DNA of 64,000 bases from Galbula dea (Eukaryota; Chordata; Aves; Piciformes; Galbulidae): assembly GCA_013399015.1 (NCBI GenBank), contig VWZX01010708.1, positions 310,001 through 374,000 on the forward strand, in the 5' to 3' direction. Position 1 is the stretch's first letter; every line of letters starts with the position of its first letter. The translations under genes and the position numbers were made by a program. Positions 35,520 to 46,400 of the stretch are shown here, piece by piece. The notes beneath the pieces were generated by a model that was given only the letters and a program-made list of their open reading frames with translations, made no database searches and was not told the DNA's origin.

Positions 35520-35880
35520 CGGAGCAGGGCTGTCTCTTGGGGACAGAGATGTCACCACCCCGGCAGAGAACAGGGCTGAGCCTTGGGGACCAGGACACCA
35601 CCCCCCCAGAACAGGGCAGGGCTGAGCCTTGGGGACTATCATGCCATCACCCCAGCATTCATCAGAGCTGAGCCTTGGGGACCAGGACACCATCACCAGA
35701 GCACAGAGCAGGGCTGACCTTTGAGGACAGAGATAATGTCACCCCGGTACAGAACAGGGCTGACCCACGGGGACCAGGACACTGTCACCCCAGCACGAAG
35801 CAGGGCTGAGCCTGGGGTATCAGGATGCCATCACCCCAGCATGGAGCAGGGCTGATGCTTGGGGACTGGGACGATGGCTG
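35519..35880. repeat. 46-bp minisatellite, about 8 copies
   Basis: Tandem unit built on CAGGGCTGAGCCTTGGGGACCA followed by a GGACACCATCACCCCAGCA-like half. The core CAGGGCTG (or a close variant) recurs near 35524, 35570, 35615, 35662, 35708, 35754, 35801 and 35846, a period of about 46 bp. Copies differ by substitutions and small indels. It lies between the MYOZ3 5' side and the SYNPO poly(A) signal. Confidence 0.88.
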
Positions 35881-35949
35881 TGCAACAGCAACAGCAGCAG
35901 GTGGCCATATGCCACCTTGGGGACAGATCAGAGTCAGGCAGGCCAAGCT

Positions 35950-37433
35950 GGGTGGGATAATGGCATTTTATTTCTGGTATACAAGTGTGTGGCGCAGGCA
36001 GGTTGTGGTGGCTGCTGGAGAGAGGTGGGGGCTGTGTCCTGGGAAGGGCAGGCTGCAGGATGAGGGGACTCCGGGAACAGGGATGAGCTGCTTCCAGCAG
36101 TGTGTCCTTGGGAAAGGGAAGGGGTGACAGGGACTCCCTGAATGGGGAACATGCCAGAGCTCTGGCAGCCCAAATGCGTTCTTTTTTCTCAGTGCTAATC
36201 TTACTGGCACCAAGGCTGTGTCCTCTGGGGTGGGTGGCTGCAGCACCTCCCGGCACCCCAGCTGGCTCCTCCTCATTGCTGGGTATGGGGACCCAGTGCT
36301 TTGGGGACCCATTGCTCTCTCTGGGCATCTACTATTCTCTGCAGGCTCTGCCATGCAACTGTGTCCACTCTGACGCCCTTCTCCTCCCATCTCCCCTCCC
36401 AAACCTCCTTCTGACACTGCTGCCCATTATTGGCCTCTGCCCACCACCCCCCAAACCCTTGCAAGGCATGGGCACACCAGCTCGTCCCCAAGACACTCTC
36501 AGCATCATCTCCTGCACCAAAACACCTCCTTCAGACCCTCTGCAACCTGTACCACTTCCTTCATCCCTCCCATCCCCTAGACTCTCCCACTACCTCCCAC
36601 CTCTGCTGGCCACTACTGCACCCACCAGTTCCCCCATGTCCCCCCATCCCGCAGCGGTGGGGACAGTGACCAGGATACAGGATGAGGCTGCCCCTCTTTC
36701 CCTGGGCAGATAGAGAGGGCATCTGTAAACACTCCCCTTGACATGACAATAAATAACTTTGTCTTTCTTTTTTTGGTCACCAGAGAATGATCTAGGGGAA
36801 TTTCTTTGAGAAAGGGTCAAAAGTAAAACAAAAAACCCAACCAAACAAACCCCAAACCAACAAAGAACTAGGGGGCTGGAATAAAAAAAAATTTGCTCCC
36901 CTAAATCTGTTTTCGATTGAAATCAGCCAGATCTGGAGGAGGGGAGAGTGTGCCTGGTATGGCAACCACTTGGTGCTGCCTTCCCCCCCGCCCCCTCGGT
37001 GGGCAGTGGTGCTGGCTGCACCAGCCCAGGAAAGCAGAACTGCAGTGGCACCCAGGGATGACACTTCTGCACTGGGGACATAGGGCTCACAGGGAACTGT
37101 CAAGCCCATCCCCATCCTGGCCATGTGGCATGAGGCCAGCTGGCAGGCAGGGGCTGCAGAGGGAGGGGGCTGACTCTCCCCCACTGCCTGCTGACCACTC
37201 AGTCCTGCCCCAAAAGGGTAGGAAGGTAAAAATAGAGTGGGGGCCAGGAGATGATGAGCAAGCAAGTGACATCTGACCCCGCTGGCACGCTGAGGGGCTC
37301 TGACAACTCCATTGAGGAGCAGGGATGCTGGATTTTGGGGACCTCAGCCCCAAAGGTTGGGGTGTTCCTGGTGGGGGGTCAGCAGGTGGCACCACCTTGG
37401 CAGCAAATGGTGGCCTGGTCAGGGCTGACTCGT
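35950..37433 (-). other. SYNPO: SYNPO long-form 3' UTR (inferred)
   Basis: Extends from the long-form stop to the AATAAA at 35967-35972. It includes a C-rich (plus strand) segment at about 36360-36660. No other gene recognised. Confidence 0.5.
35967..35972 (-). terminator. SYNPO: Candidate SYNPO polyadenylation signal
   Basis: AATAAA on the minus strand within CCAGAAATAAAATGCC, about 1.46 kb beyond the stop codon of the long form. Confidence 0.55.
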
Positions 37434-40400
37434 CTAAGAGGTGCAGGGGGCCCCCGAGGGCAGCCCCCCTGGCTTCAGGCGCAGGCTGCCGGTCCAGCCC
37501 CGGGGACAGAGGTTGAAGCTGTGGATGCTAGGGCTTTTGGTCCCCGAGTCCTCGGAGTCAAGGGAGACATCCGAGTCCGTCGGGGATCGGGAGGTGCAGC
37601 GCTTCGCTGAGGATCGCCCACCCACCACAGGGGATGGCAGGGGGCTCTTGGGGCTGGGGGACACGCTGGGTGGCAACAGGAGCCGGCGACCCTCTGCCCA
37701 GGTGGCTCGGGGCATCCCAGGGGAGGCACAAAATTGGGCACCTTCTGCCCGGGGTGATCTCAGAGGGCTTTTGTGGGTGGGCGAGGGGCTGACCAGGCTC
37801 CCTGGCACGCTTCTAGCAGACTGCAGTGCCAAGGCTCTGGAGGCTGCCCGGGGGGATTGGGGCAGGCTGAGGGAGCCAGCAGGGATGGGGGCGAAGGGCT
37901 GGGAGCCCTCTGGCCCCATGGCTTTGGGAGAGGAGCTCTTCCTCCGGGCAGCGTTGATGATGTTCCTGGCGAGCCGCGCTTGCATCTGCCGGCTGGCCCG
38001 AGGGTCAGCGTCGTGCCGCAGCGGGGACAGGGACCTCTCGCTCCATGGAGGGGACATGGGGGGTCCCTCGTCCAGCTCAGGCACCGAGGCCGGGCTGGCC
38101 CAGCCGTCCAGGCTGCCCGGGCGTCGTGCCAGCCGGGGAGTCCAGGTGGGCGAGGCAGGGAGGGATAGCCTCCTTTCCTGGAGGAGGACAGAGAGCAGGT
38201 TAGTGCTGGGGATGAAGGGGACAGAGCAGAGGGACAGGGGCAGGATTGGTGCCAGGGAAAGTTCAAGCTAGCTCAGTCCTATAGAAACTGGAGACGCACC
38301 CTCGTGCATTGTACTTGCTGCAAGGACTCCCCAAAAATGCTCTCTTCCCCCCCACCATCCAAGGAAGCTGGGGCAGGCCGAGCCTGCAATTAATCATCCT
38401 TGCCCAAAATATGACCCAGGACATCTTACTACCTGCAGCTTCCTAAAGCCTCGCTCTTGGCGATGCAGGGAGATCCCCACCCGGTGCTGCCCCAGAAGTC
38501 CATCGCCCAGCCAGCTAACAGGAAAGAGAAGAGCCAGGTCTGACAGCACAGAGAGTGTATTCAGAAAGAGAGGGGGGAAAATACCTCAGAGAAACGCAGG
38601 AGAAATAAAAGCACAGTCAAAAGGCAACTTGTTACCATGTAGCAAGAGCAACAGTTGGTTTGAGGCACAGCTGGACCATGAGCACAAGGCTGAGCATTAC
38701 CCAGCAGTCCTGCCCTCACCAGCACTTCTCTGCCCAGCACACCCCTTGCTCCTGATCGTGCCAAGCAACACAACCCATACCCAGCTCCAGCAGCGAACGA
38801 GGCGAGTGACAGGGATCTCATCTCAGGTGTTCCCCGTCCTGGCACCGTGGGGCTCTGCTGTTCCCCCAGAGATGTGGCTCTTCCTCTGCAGCAGAAGCAA
38901 ACGAGGACAGATCCCAAAGGAGTAGCGAAAGAGACAGGAGCAGGCACAGTGAGGCGGAAAGGCAGTGAGTCCTCTCCAGGTTTACTTTGGTAGGAGGCCG
39001 ACAGGAACTGGCAGGACAGAGGGGCTGTCAGTAACAGGCAGAGCCAGCAGCTGCTGGCTACGAGAGCTGGAAAGGAAGGAGGCGAGGAAAGGAGGGAGCC
39101 AGAGGTTTAATGCTCCATATAGTTTCTAGGCGAGAGAAGAGAGAAGAGAAGACACAAAGCACCAGCGGCCCCGTGGGGTGGGCAGGCTCCTGACAGCTCT
39201 TTGGGATCCTGTAGGTTCTACGCCCTATCTCCTGCTGCTGCCCTGGGAACCACTTGGCTCCCATTACACCGAAGGCTCGCCCTCAACCCAGCACTGCAGC
39301 CTCCATGCTACTTCTTTTTTTCTATTCCCTTCCCTGTTTTCCCTTCTTTTTGTGGTTGGTTTGCCTTTTGGCACACCTGTGAGGAGTTAGGGAGGACTCA
39401 GCTGGCAGAAGGAAGCCTAAAACCCCTGTGTTTTTCTCTCCACCACCTCTACTTGTAGTAAAAAGAAGGTTTCCACACCTGTGGCTCGATGCCGGCATTC
39501 CTGGTGGAGTAGGAGGGCCGGGGTGCCTGGAAGCCTCCCTTGGCTCGGGGTGGCAGCAGGCGGCACGGGGAGGCCAGCAGTTCCTCAGCTGGGGCTCTGG
39601 GACCAGCACAGCTGCTGTGAGTCAGGGGCAGAGGCCCTGTGGCACAAGGAAAGGGGTTGGAGGTGGTCTGGCCAGCACTGGGCACAGCAGGGGGATGCCA
39701 AACTGGGGAAGGAGGCAATGGAGAGGTTGGGCAGGAAGTTTGCTGGGGGTAGGAGTAGGTGTCAGGAAGAGAGGGTCTGGGAGGAGGCACCTCCTGGGGC
39801 ATGGACCTTGTCGGACCCTTAGCTGGGGAGAGGATGAACAGTGAAGACTGGAGCTGGTAGGGCTGGTGCTTAGAGATTTCCAGCTCCTTCTGGGAGACCT
39901 CGTTCTCCATCAGGTTGCCACTGTACAGAGATGCTGGGGGGGTTTTGGAGGGCCTGGAAGGGCTTTTAGAGAGATGTCTGGAGACCATGGGTGACAGGCA
40001 AGCGTTGATGTCATACTTCCAGGAGGGAGGCAGGGACATAGTAGGTGATGGGGACCGCAGCAGCTCAGGCTGGGAGGGAGCCTCAATGACGAACTTCTCC
40101 ATCCTAGACTGACGGCGGGCAAAGAGCTCAGCGCCCTTCCCTCTCGCTTCACTAAGGTTGTGGCTGGGCTGTGGCTTTGGCTTGGGCTTGATGGTGGGAG
40201 ACTTGAGGCAGGAGGACCAAGCTGGAGCATCATCAGCTGGCAGAAGGTGCTGCCCACCCCTGGGTGTGCTGTTGGGGACAAAGTTGGCAGCTTCAGCCCC
40301 AAGGGCAAAGGGCTCATCCTCAGCACTGGGCTCCCCCTGCTCCTTCTGTTTCTTCCGGCTGTCCACACTCTGGACCAGGTCCAGCAGATCAGGGTTGGGG

Positions 40401-43400
40401 CTCAGCTTTGGCTTCTCGACGAAAGTGAACATGGACTTTTTGCCAGCTCTCCGGGCAGCTGCCTCCTCCAGGATCCCTGTTTTGGGCAGGGGGTTTGGTC
40501 CACTCATCCCATAGCTCAGGGGAGGACCTGGCAGCATCTTCTGCTCCTGGGAGGGGTACAGGGCTGAGTAGGCAGGGGGTGAGCGGACACGAGTAAGTGG
40601 CGGGGGGCTGCTCAGGGTCTCTGCATAGGTGGGTGGTGGGGGCAGCTCTGTGGCAGGGGAGACCTCTGTGGGTTGGCTGCTGGCAGGAGATGCCTGGGTG
40701 CCGAAGGGTCTGGCCGTTCGGTTCTTCACAGGCTTGGGCTTGGCCAGGGTGAGATGGACCTCGTAGTACTGCCGGCCCTGCACCCCATTCTGCTGCTGGC
40801 TGGCCGGGGATGCCGTCCCTGTGGCTGTCCCTGTAGGAGCGCTGGGCACCTCACCAGGCACCTCACCATTCTTTTCCTCCTCGGGGCTCTGCGGCAGGGC
40901 AAGCGCCTCCACACCTGGCCCTGCAGGGGTTCCCACATCCCCAAACCCTCCCATCCCCCTCTCCATCCCACTGGCCACCTGCTCCTGCACACCATTGGTG
41001 GTGGGCAATGGCATGTTCTCCTTCAGGTAGATGCTAAGTGGAACCTGCTGAGCTTCAGCAGGTGGCTCCTGACACAAGGAGGCATTAGCCTGCAGCCCTT
41101 CACCAGGGGTGCCAGGCTGGCCAGGCTCTGGCTTCACCCCCTGCCCCTCGCCCTCTTCCATGGCTGCTTGCTGAGGTCGGTGTGCAGGGCTCAGCGGCAG
41201 CCCCCCGCCATGCCGGGCCCTGATGAGCTCGTCGACACGCTGCTTGCGGCGGTTGAAGAGCAGGACACCCTTTGAGCTGGGGCCAGGTGCCGTGGTGAGC
41301 TGCGCTGCAATCCTCCGGCTCCGTGCCTTCGCCTCCTTCAGCTCCTTCTCGGAGAGGCTGGCACTGCGAGAAAGACCTGAGCAGAGGGGAGAAGGGAGTT
41401 AGGTGGGGTACACAGGGGGGATATCATAGTCCAGGGGTGATGGGGACCCAGTACAGCCGCTGCTGAGATGCTGAACTGGAGCTCTGCACCCTGGGGGGAC
41501 AGATGGCAAAGCCCAGAGGACACTTACGGGCACTCGGGACCTTTCCTCTCATCTTGTCCCGTATTTCATCTGGGCTGTGCACACCCACCGTGGTGACCAC
41601 ATGGGAAAAGAATTTCTCCAAGGGCTTCGGCAGGTCTCAGGTTGCAGCTCACATGGTTTTGGCCTTTGGCTCAAAGACCCAGTGGGTAGGAAGGGGGCAG
41701 GGTTTGTTCCTGGGCCCTCGCCCCAAATCCAAGCACTCTCAGCCCTGAGTGGTCAGGGAAACAAACCAGCATCAGAGAAGAAATAGATGCCAGCCTACCA
41801 CAACCTCATGGCAAGGCTAGTGGCCAGCCCCACCTGGGGACTGATTTATGGAGCAACACGAGATGGCAGCAGTCGACAGAAGCTGTGCAGATCCTGACCT
41901 GCCAGACACAGCCCACAACGGGGAGCCAACCTCATGCCTTGGGAGCCTACGCAAGTGCTAAAAGCAAAGTGCTAAAAGCCCAGCAAAAACCCCATGGCAA
42001 GCAGCTGGAGAGCTGCTGGGCTTCTAGCGTGATAGCCAAAAGGTCAGGGCACCAGCCCTTCCCGAAGGCCAAAAGGATGTGGAGCTGCCGGGAACACATT
42101 TTCTCAGGGTGAGCAATTTCCTATGAGCTTGCCCTGAAGTGCCCTTGGGAAGGGCATTGTCCCCAGTCCTACCAAGGCCACCGGTCAGGGACAGAAACCA
42201 GTGCAGAGCATCTTCATCACCCCAGTGCCCAGCAGGGGTGCTCTGATGGGGTGTATCCTCTCTGGCCTCAGCAGGGAAGTGGGTGACCAGGGCTGCCTGC
42301 CCCAAGCCCAGATCCCTTGGAGGCTGCCAGTGCCGGCTATCCATCCCTTCCCATCCCTCCCATTCTTCCCTTCCTTCATGTGTTTCTCATTTTCTTGCCT
42401 TCTGTGCCGCTTGGGAACCTTCCAGGATATTTTCAGCAGTGGCTCAGCCTACCAGTGAGGGAAGGGATGAATGACTAAGCCAAATCCTTCCAGTGAGCCC
42501 ACGGTGAAGCAGAAGAGCTGCTGCAAGCTGGGCATCTTATTTTCCCTTTCTCTTGGTCCTTCCCACGTCCCTCAGCACCTAGCAAGTCCCTACCCTGGCC
42601 CCATCATCTCCAAGGCATGCAGGATGGCTCTGCCTCCCTGGAGGGGATGAAGGAGAGGAGGAGGAGGGTGGATGAAGCCTTCAGGCTGCCCAACAGGAGG
42701 GTTTTGGCTGGGCATGGGGGAGAGATGAAGAGTGCCAGTGGAAAATCTCTCCTGGAGACAAGGAGCCCATCCACAGCGGTGATGTCGGCAGCCAACATCT
42801 CCCCCAGTTAGCACCCGGCATTGTCTAACGCCCATTCCTATTTGCTTTGGCGGCAGCACAGAGCGGGGCTGCGGTTTCCTCCAGCCGAGCTGGCTGGAGG
42901 GTGGCCAGCACCGTGGCTCCTGCTCCACGGGGTCACCCTTGCCGCCTTTATCTCTGAAACAGAGGAGAAACATGGCCAAGGAGCTGTTGAGACACAAGCC
43001 ACAGGCTCCAGATGTCTGCGAATTTCGTGCTCCGAGCTGATCATCCCTGCTTCCTTGGAGGCCAAGGCCGCCTAAGAAGCCAAGCTCTCGGTGGAGCCAT
43101 TTTGCAGCCTCTCACTCTTGCTACTGCCTTTTAACAGCAACTGAGGGGCCCTGGGAGATCTCTTCTGTGCTGGAGGGATGACTCAGCTCTTGGCCAGCCC
43201 ATTCCTGCTCGGACTAGCCGCCTGATACACTGCTGCACAACTGGGATCAGCACTGGGACTTTTCTCCCAGGGTCTTGCCCCTAGGTATCCCCATCCCTTG
43301 CTGCCACCCTGGGCACAGGCATCCCTCTGGGCCAGGGACTGCTGCTGGGTAGGAGACTCCAGCTGAAATCCCTCACTTGGCATCTGATTCCAGCATGACC

Positions 43401-46400
43401 TTGCAGCCCTCTATCCACTGCATGCTTTAAGCAGTCCCTCTGCCCCTGCCCACCTGGTACCCATCATTCCTAGGCTACTCTAACCAAGCCTGCTGGAAAT
43501 GAATCCCTCAGGATACTCATGGCGATGCTGGGGGTAAACTTGCTCTTACATTCAAAGTTTACTGTATGGATGCAGAGCACCAAAGCCTCTGGCAGGCCAG
43601 AGGAAACTGCAGAGAACAGCCCTGTACACCACCCTGCTTGTGCAGCTGCACCCAGCCTGGCAGACCGATGGACAGATGGATGGACCCTGCAGCCCTGCAA
43701 CCCGGCTCTTCAGGTACCATTCCAAATGTGGTACATCATTGCTTGACCCCAGGGTGCGATCCCATCACCAGATGAAGGGCAGGGACAACCTCCAACCTCA
43801 GGCAGACAGCAGGGAGCTCAGCAAGCAGAAAATGTCTAGTTGCTGGGGAGGAGAAGGAGGGACGTGGGGATGAAGGCAGTCTGAGCAGCACGGGGAGAAG
43901 ATGAAAGTAAAACTACACATGGCTGAAGGCACTGAGGACTCACACAGCACTGGAAACCAGTTTCCGCCCATTAACAGGAGTCCAGTCCAAAGTCTGAAGG
44001 ATGACTGGCTCTTCTCTCGCTCTTCCACTCTTCCTTCCTTCCCATACTGTGCACCAGCTCACAGTCCTTTGGGAAGGAAACATCTCCCCTCTCCAAATGC
44101 CCCAGCTTCTTCCAAGAACAATAAATCCAGCCCTCTCCATTGCTGCGTCCGCATGTTGGGGGCCAGACGTGCTGGGCAGGAGATGCTTCCCTGCCTCCCA
44201 GGACCACTGGACTCCTGGCTCATGTAAGCATCCAGCCAACAGCCACTGAGTGCTACTTCAGTGCAATGCACTTCAGCTCCTGCCAGAGGAGCCTATAGAT
44301 CTCTATATATTTAAATAGGCACTTGCTCTGTAAGTTTCCCATTGCTCCAGGGGTGACTTCCAACCACATTCCCCAAGTGCAAGGCTTAACAGCTTCTTAC
44401 AGCGCTGTCAGTCATCCTTCCTGCAGCACACACTATGCTCTCTCCTTCAGAGTGAGGATGACAAGGGTGATGAAAGGCATTTTTGTTGCTCTCTCTTCCT
44501 GGCCAGATGGGGGAAAAAATTTCCTTCTAGCTCAGCTTTTCATGCAAAGGATGGATCTCCCTGCACAGCACTACTGCTGGGTGTCTGAAGTCCAGTCAAG
44601 GCTAAGGCTGGAGTCACCATCCAGCCCCAAATGATGGTGAAGGATGTACCAGACCCTGCTTGTGGCCTTCCCTGCCTTGCCAGGGACTCCAAGAACTGGA
44701 ATGAGATGAGGATTTGGCCCCAACTTGCAGGGAAGGAAGACACCCCAGGACTCTCTCTGACAGATTCAGTGGGAGTTGCTGGTCATGACATGGCTGGGAT
44801 GTCACAGGAAGAAAAACATCTACTTGGAAGCTGCCACCTTGTGGGTGTGGGTGGCTGTGAGTACTGAACATGGTAGTAAGAAGACTTTGTATGGAGAAGC
44901 CAAGAAGTATCCCAGTGGATCCCAGGGTAGGATTCAACAGGCCACATGAAATCTTGGACTCAGGACTAGCAGATGACTCCAAAATCCTCATTTTGGGCTC
45001 TCTATCCCTGGCCAGCTCCTGATTTGTATGCTTGGCCATCGCAACGCTGCAACCCACCTTGGCCAGCTTGCAGGTGGATGCTCAAGTTATCCCTCCAGGT
45101 CACCCACCAGCCCCAGGGTTGTCCAGGGCCAGGCAGAGCATGGACCAGAAAGCCCAAATCCACCTTGGCAATGTGCAGCAGCCACCATACATAATGCACA
45201 GGTGCTTTTCCTCCTTTCTGATCATTTCTTGGGCTGTGGCAAGTCAACCCAAATGGTGCCTTTTGCTGGCAAACTCCCACCAGGAAATCACAGCATTAAA
45301 CCAAGATAAACCCATCTCTCCAGAGGGGCACACACCACTGCTGTGTCACCTCCCTGCCATGAACCCAACACACATCTACAGCCAGGCAGCACTTGGGAGG
45401 GGGAAATCCAGTGTTTTCACCAAAACCTTAAGGGCTTTGGACACTGAGGAAATGTAAGCAGGTTTTTCAGCAGAGAAGCCAACTGGCCTTTTGCCCCAGC
45501 TACAGCTGTGCAGGATTTTTTGCAGTGCACACTAACTTGCACACATTTAAGCCTGCACTTTCCTCCAGCTCCCAGAGTTATCCCAAATAATCTACTGCTA
45601 GGAAAACATGGAGGGCAGCACAGACAGGCAGTCGAGCTAGACAGAAACAGTTATGATTCGAACACATGGATAAAAGTAGGACTTTTTTCTGCCCAATTCC
45701 CAACTTCCAACTCTCCTATATCCCAGATGTAAAACCTCCATGAAATGTTTTATCCGTGCTGACCCTGCACACCCAAAAAGCCCTGGCTCAAGTGATAGGT
45801 GCCATGGTGGGAGCAAACCTCAGCTGCCTGGCAGGGCACACCGTGCTGGGCCTCTCCTCACTGGTGCCTTTGCCAGTGACAAAATCTGGCACAGCGAGAA
45901 AATTCGATGCGCTTGCAAGTTTTCCCTGTGCTCTGTTCACAAGGGCTTTGCTGGATTTGGAGCTGTTTGCCTCCCCACACTCCCCCGGCTCACAGCCATG
46001 CTTCTGCCTTGCCCAACACTCAGCACACAAATCCTGCCGAAAATGGCCCCACCGTCTCCAAAGACCAAGCTCTGGTGCATCCACATCCCACCTGGGAGCA
46101 GAAGGAACTGAGATGGTGTTAAATTTTTTGGGGGGTTGGCTGCTCCGGGGCATGCCAAGCCGAAGGGATGCAGGGAGCAGCCCCAGCCCTGTGCACATCA
46201 GCGCTGGGGAAGAAGAGGATGCTGCTAACGCAGAAGTGGAGGCAGCAGCTTCCCCTAGCCAGCCAAAATTAAGATTTTAGCTTTGCAAAATGAAGCTGGA
46301 GCTGGGCAGACCTTCTGCCATCCGTCTGCCCGGAGCACAGCTCAGCCAGCCCATCCTATGGCCGGGTACCGCGGAAGCCCCATCCCACCTGGCAGGTGGG

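Noticed and set aside
36740..36760. AATAAA on the plus strand as a gene end
   Set aside because: No plus-strand gene lies upstream; it falls in the SYNPO 3' UTR on the opposite strand.
37441..38271. 276-residue open frame on the plus strand
   Set aside because: Mirror of the SYNPO last coding exon; the minus-strand frame has clear homology and fits splicing.
40673..41275. 200-residue open frame on the plus strand
   Set aside because: Antisense shadow of the large SYNPO exon.
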